64,000 nt of DNA from positions 6,386,001 to 6,450,000 of the forward strand of contig NZ_CP051204.2 of the NCBI RefSeq assembly GCF_012516375.2, in the 5' to 3' direction. Numbering within the stretch: position 1 is the stretch's first letter; each line of letters opens with the position of its first letter. Below are positions 8,198 through 16,984 of the stretch, in pieces. Under the pieces are notes generated by a model. It had not been told where the DNA came from, ran no database searches, and saw only the letters and a program-made list of their open reading frames with translations. A program made the translations under genes and the position numbers. This stretch comes from Chitinophaga oryzae (GTDB taxonomy: Bacteria; Bacteroidota; Bacteroidia; Chitinophagales; Chitinophagaceae).

Positions 8198-9133
8198 ATG
8201 AAACACTCCTTATCCTTTCAGCGTTTTTTAATCATTCTGTTTATGATCACCACACTTTCTGCCAATGCCAAAGAATACCCGGTGTATTACCGGACCATCA
8301 AAGTCGACGGTATCAACATCTTTTACAGGGAGGCCGGCGATCCTTCCAAACCTACGTTGCTACTGCTGCATGGGTTCCCCTCCTCCTCCCATAATTTCAG
8401 AACGCTCATCCCCCTGCTGAAAGATGACTTTCACCTGCTGGCGCCGGATTACCCCGGCTTCGGGTTCAGCGACATGCCGCCGATGTCAGCCTTCGACTAC
8501 ACATTCGACAACTACTCCCGCTACATCGAAAAATTCCTGCAGCTGAAAGGCGTTCAGAAATGCAGCATGTATTTCTTCGACTACGGCGCGCCGGTAGGCA
8601 TGCGCATCATCCAGCGCAACCCGGCCATCCTCGAACACCTGATCGTACAAAACGGTAACCTCTACGCAGAAGGACTGAGTGATATCCTGAAATCCTACCG
8701 CAAAAATATCGATGAAAATACAGAAGCCTCCCGTGCGAAAGTCTACCAGGCATTCGAACTGGAATACACGAAGTTTGAATACCTGCACGGCGTCAGCGAT
8801 CCGTCAAAGATCGCCCCGGAAAGCTACCAACTCGATCAACTGCTGATGGACAGGCCAGGCAACAAAGAAATCCAATACCGGCTGAAATATGATTACCGCT
8901 TCAATATCGCGGAATACCCGCAATGGCAGCAAACCTTGCGTACACTGGCGCCGAAAGTGCTGATCGTCTGGGGAGAGCATGATCCTGTGTTCCTGAAACC
9001 CGGAGCGCTTGCCTTCAAAAAAGATATGCCTGAAAGTGAAATACATTTTTACCCTACGGGGCACTTTGCCTTGGAAGAATATGCGGTGGAAATTGCAGAA
9101 AGGATAAGGGTGTTTTTGAAGGCAAACTATTAA
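8198..9133 (+). CDS. alpha/beta hydrolase with Asp nucleophile, exported paralogue
   Basis: 311 residues from the ATG at 8198, chosen because it opens a signal peptide (MKHSLSFQRFLIILFM...LSANA); the frame is open further upstream but inside the preceding gene. The mature part parallels its neighbour almost motif for motif: IFYREAGDPSKPTLLLLHGF, APDYPGFGFSDMP, YFFDYGAPVG with Asp nucleophile, VWGEHDPVFLKPG, PTGHFALEEY. It is therefore a duplicate that has gained export to the periplasm. It is in the tetR-controlled operon and is followed by a strong terminator. Confidence 0.88.
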   Translation: MKHSLSFQRFLIILFMITTLSANAKEYPVYYRTIKVDGINIFYREAGDPSKPTLLLLHGFPSSSHNFRTLIPLLKDDFHLLAPDYPGFGFSDMPPMSAFDYTFDNYSRYIEKFLQLKGVQKCSMYFFDYGAPVGMRIIQRNPAILEHLIVQNGNLYAEGLSDILKSYRKNIDENTEASRAKVYQAFELEYTKFEYLHGVSDPSKIAPESYQLDQLLMDRPGNKEIQYRLKYDYRFNIAEYPQWQQTLRTLAPKVLIVWGEHDPVFLKPGALAFKKDMPESEIHFYPTGHFALEEYAVEIAERIRVFLKANY

Positions 9134-9161
9134 TCGTTTTATTCACCTTCAAACACAACAT

Positions 9162-9190
9162 AGGCTGTCTTAAAAAAGACAGCCTTTTTC
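9162..9190 (+). terminator. intrinsic terminator of the hydrolase operon
   Basis: 10-bp perfect stem AGGCTGTCTT / AAGACAGCCT with an AAAA loop, followed by a run of T. Confidence 0.85.
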
Positions 9191-9231
9191 GCTTCCGTCG
9201 TTTTGCCTGTAAGGCAAGCATTTTTCGTAAG

Positions 9232-10659
9232 CTACGCCTGCGGCGCTTTCTTTATCGCCCCGGCAGCCACCAGCGCTCCTGCCAGGCTCACCACTGCCGC
9301 GGCCAGAAACGCTGTCTGAAAGCCGCCGTTCAACGCTTCCACATCACTCATATCTCCTGCTTTCAGCACACTGGTTTTCGCCGAGGATATCGCTACAATC
9401 ACTGCCAGTCCCAATGCGGAACCGATCTGGTAACTGGTGTTCACCAGGCCGGATGCCAGGCCGGACTCCTCCGGCTTCGCGCCGGATATAGACGCCACCG
9501 TTCCCGGGATGTAAGCCAGCGACATACCGACAGCACCTAACAACGACGCCGGCAATACATGCGTCATAAAGCTGCCGTTGACAGGCGCCATGCTGAAAAG
9601 AAACAATGCCGCCGCCAGCGCCAGCAAACCGCCCACCAGGTTAGGTTTGATACCGAACTTCGCCATCAGCTTCCCGGTGATGATCACCATAAACAACATA
9701 ATGGTAACCGTCATCGGCAGCAATGCCAGCCCACTGTTGAAAGCCGGCAGGTGCAGCACCTGCTGCAAATACAGGTTCAGAAAAAACCATAAAGGAATCC
9801 AGGCCGCCGCCATCAGTGCCATCACAATGTTACCGGCAGAGAGATTAAACGCCTTAAAAATCGATAAAGGCATCAGGGGCTCTTTCCGCTTCTTCTGTAA
9901 CGCCACAAAAACAATCAGCAACACCACTGACAACAACAGCAAACCCCATGTCCGTGCTGATTGCCAGCCGGCGCTCTCCGCGGCCACGATGGCGTATACC
10001 ATCAGCACGAATGCCGCAGTGGCCACCACAGCGCCAGCCAGGTCAATACTCCCTTTGCGGTGCGTACCTTTCAATAAAAGCGAAGGACTGAGCGCCAGCA
10101 CAATCACACCAATAGGGATGTTGATCAGGAACACCCAGTGCCATGACAGCCACTGTGTGATGGCGCCACCGAGAAACACGCCGGCCGAGCCACCGGCGGC
10201 AGCCGAAGCTCCCCAGAAACCCAGCGCTTTGTTCAGCTCCTTCGGGTCGGTGAATTTTGTCAGCACCAGCGTCAGCGCTGACGGAGCTATCAGGGCAGAC
10301 CCTAAGCCCTGCAACGCCCTGCCTGCGTTCAGCGAAGCCTCAGACCACGCTACGCCCGCCAGCAGCGAGGCGACGGAGAGAATAACAAAGCCCCACATAA
10401 ATATCTTACGGGCGCCGAATAAATCGGACAACCTTCCGCCCAGCAACAGGAAACCACCGAAGAAAATCACATAAGCATTGAAAATCCATTGCAATCCGGA
10501 CTGGGAATAACCCAGGTCGCTCTTAATGGCAGGCAACGCCACCCCGATGACAGAGGTATCCATGATGACAATAAATTCCGCCATGCACAGTACGAAAAGG
10601 GCCGCCCACCTTTTTTTGTAGGCAGCCTGTATGGGTACAACAATTGTTTCTGAAATCAT
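9232..10659 (-). CDS. MFS transporter, DHA2 (14-segment) family
   Basis: 475-residue inner-membrane drug:H+ antiporter-type protein. The start (VIMDTSVIGVALPAIKSDLG) carries the DHA2 segment-1 motif; GGRLSDLFGARK is motif A; GVFLGGAITQWLSWHWVFLI and NIPIGVIVLAL mark segments 5-6 (motif C). It is the last gene of the leftward RND operon, 26 bases after the TolC gene. Coupling an MFS pump that has no adaptor of its own to an RND-TolC set is noteworthy. Substrate unknown. Confidence 0.92.
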   Translation of the reverse strand: MISETIVVPIQAAYKKRWAALFVLCMAEFIVIMDTSVIGVALPAIKSDLGYSQSGLQWIFNAYVIFFGGFLLLGGRLSDLFGARKIFMWGFVILSVASLLAGVAWSEASLNAGRALQGLGSALIAPSALTLVLTKFTDPKELNKALGFWGASAAAGGSAGVFLGGAITQWLSWHWVFLINIPIGVIVLALSPSLLLKGTHRKGSIDLAGAVVATAAFVLMVYAIVAAESAGWQSARTWGLLLLSVVLLIVFVALQKKRKEPLMPLSIFKAFNLSAGNIVMALMAAAWIPLWFFLNLYLQQVLHLPAFNSGLALLPMTVTIMLFMVIITGKLMAKFGIKPNLVGGLLALAAALFLFSMAPVNGSFMTHVLPASLLGAVGMSLAYIPGTVASISGAKPEESGLASGLVNTSYQIGSALGLAVIVAISSAKTSVLKAGDMSDVEALNGGFQTAFLAAAVVSLAGALVAAGAIKKAPQA

Positions 10660-10685
10660 ATGACCAATGTTTTTGTGTGAATGTA

Positions 10686-12023
10686 TTATGGCAGCTGCAG
10701 CAGTCCCTGTGCCCGTTGCAGCCGCACATGGACCACCTTGTGGAGGTAGATCGCCTGCAGATGATTGAGCCTGGCCTGCGTAAGCGCCAGCTCGGCATCC
10801 GTTAATTCCAGCCGGGTACTGAGGCCGTTCCGGTAGCGGTCGTCCATCATACCGTAACTGATCTGCGCCAGTTCCACCGTCCTTTGCTGTATTCGCAGCT
10901 GCTCATTGGCTTCTTTCCATTGGGACAGCAACGACGCCAGCTCGGCTCTGACAGACTGCTGCAGATCATCCTGCCCGATCATCTCCTGTTGTTTCCGGAT
11001 ACCGGCCTGGCTGATTTTGGCTTTGAGCCGGTTGCCGGTAAAGATGGGCATGGCTATCTGTAATCCCACGAAAGAAGTGGGCGGCCATACATACTGGCCC
11101 AGCCTGAAATTATCTGCCTGCGCCTGCACCTGGTACTGCCCTACCGCGTTGATCTGTGGCAGCCTTTCGGCTTTCGCTGCCGCGATGTCCACCGCGCTTT
11201 TTTCGATCAGCAGTTGCTGCACGGCCATGTCGTTGCGGCGCTGCACCGCCGTAGCCATCGCCTCTTCCAGCACATAAGCGCCTGTAGCGGGCATTTCGGC
11301 GGCGAGGGTATCTGACAGTTCCAGCGCGGTGCTGTCGTCCATACCGATCAGCCTCTTCAGCTGTATGCCTGCCACCTCGAGGTTGTTATGCAGATAAGAG
11401 ATCGATGACCGCAGATTTTCCACGGCAATAAAAGCGCGAAGGGTGTCCTGTTTCAGGCTGCGGCCCTGTACGAACAGGGAACGGGTGTCTTTCAGCGCTT
11501 TCTCGTTGCGCTCGAGGCTTTGCTGGTGAAGCGCCAGTTGTGACTGCATCAGCAGCATATCAAAATAGGCGATGGATATCTGTGTGCCGAGGTTTCCCTT
11601 CAGGTCGGCCGTTTTCTCCCGCTGGATTTTTTCGTCATAGACCGCAGCCTTTGTCTGCCGCCATGCCCCTTCGTTGAGAATAGGCTGGCTGGCAGACACC
11701 AGGCCGTTAAACGCATTTTTGCCGCCTACGGCTACGTCCTGCACCGGCTTAGCGGTGCCTGCGAAAGAACCGGGCAGGAAGATGACCTGCCGGTCGAAAT
11801 ACCGCTGGTAACCGGCGCCCGCCGCCACATTGGGCAACAGCCGGCTCCTTGTTTCCCTGGTGACTTCTCTCCGGTAAGCTTCTTCCAGCGCCTGTATCTG
11901 CAGCTGCCGGTTGCCCGTTGCCGCCAGCGACAATGCTTCGGGGAGACTGATTCGTTTGGCTGTCTGCGCGCTGCCGGAAATGGCCATCAGCAACAGCAGT
12001 ATGATGAGATTACTTCGTTTCAT
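10686..12023 (-). CDS. TolC-family outer-membrane efflux channel
   Basis: About 445 residues from the ATG at 12023, which begins a signal peptide (MKRSNLIILLLLMAISGSAQ). The frame upstream overlaps the end of the RND gene by four bases. Two repeats of long amphipathic helices (for example GNRQLQIQALEEAYRREV and YRNGLSTRLELTDAELALTQ) are typical of the OEP/TolC fold. Third gene of the RND operon (adaptor, pump, channel), so the operon codes for a complete tripartite pump. Confidence 0.92.
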   Translation of the reverse strand: MKRSNLIILLLLMAISGSAQTAKRISLPEALSLAATGNRQLQIQALEEAYRREVTRETRSRLLPNVAAGAGYQRYFDRQVIFLPGSFAGTAKPVQDVAVGGKNAFNGLVSASQPILNEGAWRQTKAAVYDEKIQREKTADLKGNLGTQISIAYFDMLLMQSQLALHQQSLERNEKALKDTRSLFVQGRSLKQDTLRAFIAVENLRSSISYLHNNLEVAGIQLKRLIGMDDSTALELSDTLAAEMPATGAYVLEEAMATAVQRRNDMAVQQLLIEKSAVDIAAAKAERLPQINAVGQYQVQAQADNFRLGQYVWPPTSFVGLQIAMPIFTGNRLKAKISQAGIRKQQEMIGQDDLQQSVRAELASLLSQWKEANEQLRIQQRTVELAQISYGMMDDRYRNGLSTRLELTDAELALTQARLNHLQAIYLHKVVHVRLQRAQGLLQLP

Positions 12024-12040
12024 GATGTTGTATTTAAAAA

Positions 12041-15000
12041 TCAACCGGCATATTCCACTTCTTCGGTGGTCACCACCGGGTCCGGCTCTTCTTCCACCAC
12101 TTTCCGGCGCTTGCTGCCGGACAGGTAGGAATACACCGCAGGAATGATGAACAGCGTCAGGATACCGGCGAAGATCAGCCCGCCGGCGATGACGATGCCC
12201 AGCGACTGACGGCTGTTGTGCGTCATCGCAATCGGCAACGCGCCGAATATCATCGCCAGGGAGGTCATTAAGATGGGACGGAAACGCTGCTCCGCCGCCT
12301 GGATAGCGGCATCGAATTTCGAAAGGCCGGTGTCTTTCAGATGGTTGGCGAATTCCACGATCAGAATCCCGTTCTTCGTGATCAGCCCTACCAGCGTGAT
12401 AATACCGATCTGGCTGAATACGTTCAGGCTCTGGCTGAACCAGTCAAGGCTCAGCAAAGCGCCTGTCACCGCTACCGGCACCGTCAGCATAATGATCAGC
12501 GGATCACGGAGGCTCTCAAATTGTGCGGCAAGGATCATGTAAATCAGCAGCAGCGCCAGTATCAGCGTAAAGGTGATATTGCCCTGGCTCTCTTCGTAGT
12601 CTCTCGACTGCCCCGCCAGAGAGGTTTTGAAATTAACGCCCAGCACGTCCTGCTGAATGCGTTTCATCTCATCAATCCCTTCGGCAAGACTTACCCCTGG
12701 CGCTAATCCTGCCGATACGGTGGCAGATGTATACTGATCGTACCGGTAGATGGAAGCAGGACTGATACTTTCCTTAATAGCGACCAGGTTGTCCAGCGAA
12801 ATCATTTCCCCGCCGGCGGATTTTACATAGATGGTTTTAAGATCGCTGATCTTACTCCTGTTTTCCCGCTCCAGCTGACCGATCACTTCATACTGCCGGT
12901 CGTTGCGCAGGAAGTAACCATACCGTTGCCCTGACAGTGAAAGCTGCAGCGCTCTTGCCACTTCCTGGATGGATACGCCCATCAGCGCCGCTTTCTGCCG
13001 GTCGATGCTGATCTGCAGTTCCGGCTTGTTGATCTTCAGGTCGGCATCCACGAACATCAGCTTGGGGCTTTTCCGCGCCGCCTGCAGGAATTTATTCAGT
13101 GCAGCAGACACCGTGTCCAGCGCAGGGCCCTGCAATACGAACTGCAGCGGCATACCACCGCCGTAACGGGTACCGATGGTGGGCGGCAGATAAGGGAACA
13201 ACAGCAGTCCCCTGAAATTGCCGGAGGCGGCAGCATATTGATTATACAGGTCCTGAACGGATGCTTTGCGTTCTTTGGGTTCCTTCAGGTAAATACTCTG
13301 CACCGCGAAACTGGTAGGCGCCGGCGCAGGGATGAAAGAAACGGCCACCATGGAATAGGTCTGGTAAAGACCTTCAGTGGAATCATTGACGTACCTGCCT
13401 ACTTCCGTCATCTGCTTTTTCATATAGTCAAACGACACGCCTTCCGGCGCTATCGCAATCAGGCTCATATTGGAACGGTCTTCCACGGGCGCCAGCTCGG
13501 AAGGCAGTTTCCTGCCGACGAAATAAATCACCGCGCCGCCTGCCAGCAGGACCACCCAGGCCATCCAGCGTACCTTCATGAAACGTTTCAACAACCAGGC
13601 GTAACCGTTATTCATCCGGATAAAGAAGGGCTCTGTCGTCCGCTGGAACCAGTTGGGCCGCTCATGTTTTTTTAACAGGTAAGCGCTTAACATAGGCGAC
13701 AACGTGAGGGCCACAAACGCAGACACCAGCACTGAACCGGACACCACGATGGCGAACTCTTTGAACAGCTGTCCGCTGATACCGCCCATGAACACGATGG
13801 GCAGGAACACCGCCGCCAGCGTGATGGTGGTGGAGATCACCGCGAAGTAAATTTCTTTTGATCCTTTAAAGGCCGCCTGTATCGGTGTCATACCTTCTTC
13901 TACTTTCTTGTAGATGTTTTCCAGTACCACGATCGCATCGTCCACCACCAGTCCGATGGCCAGCACCAGTCCCAGCAGCGTCAGCACGTTGATGGAGAAG
14001 CCGGCGATATACATAATGAAGAATGCGGACAGGATAGACACAGGGATAGCCAGCACCGGGATAATGGTAGAGCGCCAGTCTCTCAGGAACAGGAAGATGA
14101 TAAGCACCACCAGCGCAAAGGCGATGAACAGCGTTTCTTCTACTTCTTTGATAGACTCGCGGACAGGTTTGGTAAAATCGAAACCCACGATCAACCGGTA
14201 GTCTTTCGGGATTTCTTTGCGAAGCTGTTCCAGGCGACGGTAGAATTCATCCACCACTTCGATGGCGTTGGCGCCGCGCTGGATCTGGATGGCGATACCG
14301 ATGCCTACGCGGTTCGCGTTGCCGGTTTCATTGATGATAGCCGTGCGCTCGTTGAGCTCTCCCAGTTCAGCAAACCCGATGTCTTTCAGGCGGACAACGG
14401 AAGTGCCGGATTGTTTGATGATCATCTCATTGAATTCTTCAGCGGTGGTAAGCCGCCCCATGGTGCGGACGCTCAGCTCCGTGGTGCTGCCTTCGATTTT
14501 TCCCGAGGGCAGGTCCATATTCTCCCGGAGCAGCGCGTAGCGGATATCTTCCGGCGTCAGCCGGTAAGCGGCCAGTTTCACCGGGTCAAAACGCAGGCGC
14601 ATGGCATATTTATGCTCGCCTACCACGGCCACCCGGTTGATGCCCGGAATAGACTGCATACGGTCTTTGATGACCGTGGAAGCGAGGTGGCTCACTTCCT
14701 TAATATCTTTGGTATCGCTTTCCACTTCGAGGAAAGCCACCAGGTTGTCCGCAGAACTGGCTTTCTCCACAATTGGCGGGTCAACGTCTGCGGGCAACTG
14801 GTTACGGGATTTCGCGACTTTGTCACGCACATCGTTTAAGGCATCTTCCAGGTCCACATCGCGGTTGAATTCCACGGAGATAACGCTGGCCTGCTCTCTC
14901 GATTCAGACGAGATGGTACGCACACCGCCCGCTTCTGCCAGGGATTCTTCTATAGGCCTGGTGATCTTGGATGCGATCACATCGGGGCTGGCGCCGGGAT

Positions 15001-15151
15001 AGAAAGTGACGACTGAGATGACCGGTGCTTCCGTCAGCGGAAACTCGCGGATACCCAGGTTCTTCCACCCTACCAGTCCCATGATAATGATCAGGACGGA
15101 GAAGACGCCTCCCAGTACAGGTTTTTTTATGCTTAGTGTTGGTAAGTTCAT
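12041..15151 (-). CDS. RND multidrug efflux permease (HAE1, AcrB/MexF-like)
   Basis: 1036 residues, the standard size. N-terminus MNLPTLSIKKPVLGGVFSVL lies on the first membrane segment, followed by the porter domain (PGASPDVIASKITRPIEESL). Segment 4 carries GLVLAIGLVVDDAIVVLENI with the two adjacent Asp of the proton relay; segment 10-11 region contains GLITKNGILIVEFANHL with the relay Lys. It is 21 bases downstream of the adaptor gene, and its stop lies 17 bases from the TolC ATG. It exports drugs, dyes or metabolites using the proton gradient. HAE1 rather than the metal-exporting HME branch is inferred from the relay motif. Confidence 0.95.
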   Translation of the reverse strand: MNLPTLSIKKPVLGGVFSVLIIIMGLVGWKNLGIREFPLTEAPVISVVTFYPGASPDVIASKITRPIEESLAEAGGVRTISSESREQASVISVEFNRDVDLEDALNDVRDKVAKSRNQLPADVDPPIVEKASSADNLVAFLEVESDTKDIKEVSHLASTVIKDRMQSIPGINRVAVVGEHKYAMRLRFDPVKLAAYRLTPEDIRYALLRENMDLPSGKIEGSTTELSVRTMGRLTTAEEFNEMIIKQSGTSVVRLKDIGFAELGELNERTAIINETGNANRVGIGIAIQIQRGANAIEVVDEFYRRLEQLRKEIPKDYRLIVGFDFTKPVRESIKEVEETLFIAFALVVLIIFLFLRDWRSTIIPVLAIPVSILSAFFIMYIAGFSINVLTLLGLVLAIGLVVDDAIVVLENIYKKVEEGMTPIQAAFKGSKEIYFAVISTTITLAAVFLPIVFMGGISGQLFKEFAIVVSGSVLVSAFVALTLSPMLSAYLLKKHERPNWFQRTTEPFFIRMNNGYAWLLKRFMKVRWMAWVVLLAGGAVIYFVGRKLPSELAPVEDRSNMSLIAIAPEGVSFDYMKKQMTEVGRYVNDSTEGLYQTYSMVAVSFIPAPAPTSFAVQSIYLKEPKERKASVQDLYNQYAAASGNFRGLLLFPYLPPTIGTRYGGGMPLQFVLQGPALDTVSAALNKFLQAARKSPKLMFVDADLKINKPELQISIDRQKAALMGVSIQEVARALQLSLSGQRYGYFLRNDRQYEVIGQLERENRSKISDLKTIYVKSAGGEMISLDNLVAIKESISPASIYRYDQYTSATVSAGLAPGVSLAEGIDEMKRIQQDVLGVNFKTSLAGQSRDYEESQGNITFTLILALLLIYMILAAQFESLRDPLIIMLTVPVAVTGALLSLDWFSQSLNVFSQIGIITLVGLITKNGILIVEFANHLKDTGLSKFDAAIQAAEQRFRPILMTSLAMIFGALPIAMTHNSRQSLGIVIAGGLIFAGILTLFIIPAVYSYLSGSKRRKVVEEEPDPVVTTEEVEYAG

Positions 15152-15172
15152 GATCGTAGGTGATTTGAAGTC

Positions 15173-16231
15173 TTATTTGGATGCCACGGCCTGTACCGGC
15201 GCGCCGTCGCCCAGCCGGAGGATGTTGGAGACGATAACGCTGTCCCCGTCCGCCAGCCCGGAAGTGATCACGGCATGTGTCTCCGTTCTGCTGCTGATTG
15301 TTACCGGCGCCATTTTAGCCGTCCCGCCTTTTTTCACGAAAACAGCGTAACCATTACCGCCTGGTATCAGCGCTTCCGTCGGGATAGTGATGCCTTTGGC
15401 GTCTGCACCGGTGGTGGAGAAGAATACCCTGGCAGACAGTCCTCCTTTCAGCTTGCCGCCGGGATTGGCCGCCACGGCCTGCACCAGGATGCTCCTGTTG
15501 TCAGCATCCACACCAGGCTCTGTGGCCCTGATAGTGGCCGTATACTGATCGGCGGACAGTCCCGTTGTGAAATGCACCGTACTGCCAGTCTGTATCAGCG
15601 GCAGGTATTTCTCGGGTACCGCGAAGCTGATTTTGATCTGTGCAAGGTCTTGCAGGCTGACCAGTTCAACGCTGGGCGTCACATAAGCGCCGGCCACCAT
15701 GCTGGTGATGCCGATGCTGCCGGAGAAAGGCGCATGGATGGCTGTTTTCGCCAGCTCCGCCTGCAGTATTTCTTTCTGTGCCTGTAACATATTCAGCTTC
15801 GTGGCTACTTCGTCGTACTCCTGCTGCCTGACTGCTTCGGTCCTGAGCAGGTCCGCCAGCCGCTTTTCATTGAGCGCCGCCAGTTGCAGCTCTGCTGACA
15901 GTTGTTTCAGCCGCGCCTGCAGGTCGGCATCATTGAGTTTGTATAAAAGCTGCCCCTGGACTACATGCGCTCCGTCCTGGAAGCCTACCTGCAGGATACG
16001 CTGGGGAACTTCGCTTCTGATAGTGACTTCCCTGAAAGGAAGGGTGGTACCGGTAATGCTTTCATGCTGAGTCAGCGCCTCCTCCTTCGCCAGCACTATA
16101 TCCACGGGGACCGCCGGTGAAGGCGCCGCAGCTGCTTGCTGCGGGGCAGACTTACCGCTGCTGCAGGCAGCAAGGAAACTTGCTGAAACAGCCAGTGAGA
16201 GCAGGATCGGATGAATGGGAATTCGAAACAT
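15173..16231 (-). CDS. RND efflux periplasmic adaptor, lipoprotein
   Basis: 352 residues from the ATG at 16231, picked because it opens a lipoprotein signal with the lipobox LAAC (Cys about residue 22). The frame continues 15 codons upstream without signal features. Then: lipoyl half VTIRSEVPQRILQVGFQDG, coiled-coil hairpin, second lipoyl half (IHAPFSGSIGITSMVAGAYV), beta-barrel and membrane-proximal domains. First gene of the four-gene efflux operon; a TACATTTG promoter box lies at 16281-16274. Two HMA-AraC regulators lie immediately upstream on the same strand and may control it. Confidence 0.93.
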   Translation of the reverse strand: MFRIPIHPILLSLAVSASFLAACSSGKSAPQQAAAAPSPAVPVDIVLAKEEALTQHESITGTTLPFREVTIRSEVPQRILQVGFQDGAHVVQGQLLYKLNDADLQARLKQLSAELQLAALNEKRLADLLRTEAVRQQEYDEVATKLNMLQAQKEILQAELAKTAIHAPFSGSIGITSMVAGAYVTPSVELVSLQDLAQIKISFAVPEKYLPLIQTGSTVHFTTGLSADQYTATIRATEPGVDADNRSILVQAVAANPGGKLKGGLSARVFFSTTGADAKGITIPTEALIPGGNGYAVFVKKGGTAKMAPVTISSRTETHAVITSGLADGDSVIVSNILRLGDGAPVQAVASK

Positions 16232-16273
16232 AACATTTTGATTGATGTGAATGCTTATTGTTTTCTTTGTCCA

Positions 16274-16281
16274 CAAATGTA
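16274..16281 (-). promoter_or_regulatory. putative -7 promoter element of the RND efflux operon
   Basis: TACATTTG on the minus strand matches TAnnTTTG and sits about 43 bases before the adaptor ATG. No convincing -33 TTG was found at 17-23 bases, which would suit a regulator-dependent promoter. Confidence 0.5.
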
Positions 16282-16356
16282 GATCCGGCTACAGCCCTGG
16301 CTATTATACTATAGGCCTAAAGGTTTGTAAGATTTTATACCGCTGCTGGGAAACAA

Positions 16357-16384
16357 AAAAGGTTTGGTGTACACCAAACCTTTT
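16357..16384. terminator. perfect 28-bp palindrome between the HMA-AraC genes and the RND operon
   Basis: Two 14-base arms (AAAAGGTTTGGTGT / ACACCAAACCTTTT) abut with no spacer. It lies 25 bases behind the stop of the leftward regulator gene, so a terminator (T-run on either strand) is the simplest reading; the RND promoter follows it. A perfect palindrome of this kind could also be a dimeric operator. Confidence 0.7.
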
Positions 16385-16409
16385 ACTATGCCGGGAAGCG
16401 CTACACTAA

Positions 16410-16973
16410 TTATAGTTTGTCGATGGATGTCCGTCTTTCGCTCTTCTGTTGTTTATATACACTCGGGGCCAGCCCGGCCACTTTCTTAAACTGGTTGCTC
16501 AGGTACGAAACACTGGAATAGTTGAGCCGGTGGGCTATTTCACTTAGCGTCAGCTCGTCATAATCCAGCAGTTCTTTCGCCCGTTCAATCTTCTGGGCGA
16601 TGTAATACTTTTCGATCGTTTTACCGGTGACTTCCGAAAAAATCCCGGACAGGTAATTGTAAACGCAGTGCAGATCGGCACTCAGGATCTCCGAGAGATT
16701 ATTGTTCATGCCTTCGTCCCGGTGATGCACCAGGCTGATGATAATATGTTTGATCCTTTCCACCATCCTCATTTTCTCATCGTCGATCACTTCAAAACCG
16801 AGCGACTTCAGGGTGTTGCTTACCTGTTCTTTTTGAGCTGCCGTTATTTTATTTTTAAAAACCAGTTCTCCCAGCGTGACGCGCTCCAGTCCAACATTCA
16901 GTGGCGCCACCTGCTGTGTCACCACCATTACGCAGCGGATGCAGACCATATTTTTTACGCTGACTTTTTCCAT
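16410..16973 (-). CDS. HMA-like domain fused to AraC-type helix-turn-helix regulator (second of a tandem pair)
   Basis: 187 residues in two parts. Residues 1-70 look like a heavy-metal-associated (HMA) ferredoxin-fold domain: KNMVCIRC gives the M-x-C-x-x-C metal site (Cys11, Cys14), LERVTLGELVF and LKSLGFEVIDD match the later strands. Residues about 90-185 are an AraC helix-turn-helix (RAKELLDYDELTLSEIAHRL, then LNYSSVSYLSNQFKKVAGLAP). Its paralogue ends 11 bases upstream. A copper- or other soft-metal-sensing activator is the natural inference; metal binding has to be tested. It sits just before the RND efflux operon on the same strand. Confidence 0.8.
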   Translation of the reverse strand: MEKVSVKNMVCIRCVMVVTQQVAPLNVGLERVTLGELVFKNKITAAQKEQVSNTLKSLGFEVIDDEKMRMVERIKHIIISLVHHRDEGMNNNLSEILSADLHCVYNYLSGIFSEVTGKTIEKYYIAQKIERAKELLDYDELTLSEIAHRLNYSSVSYLSNQFKKVAGLAPSVYKQQKSERRTSIDKL

Positions 16974-16984
16974 AAAGGTGTTAT

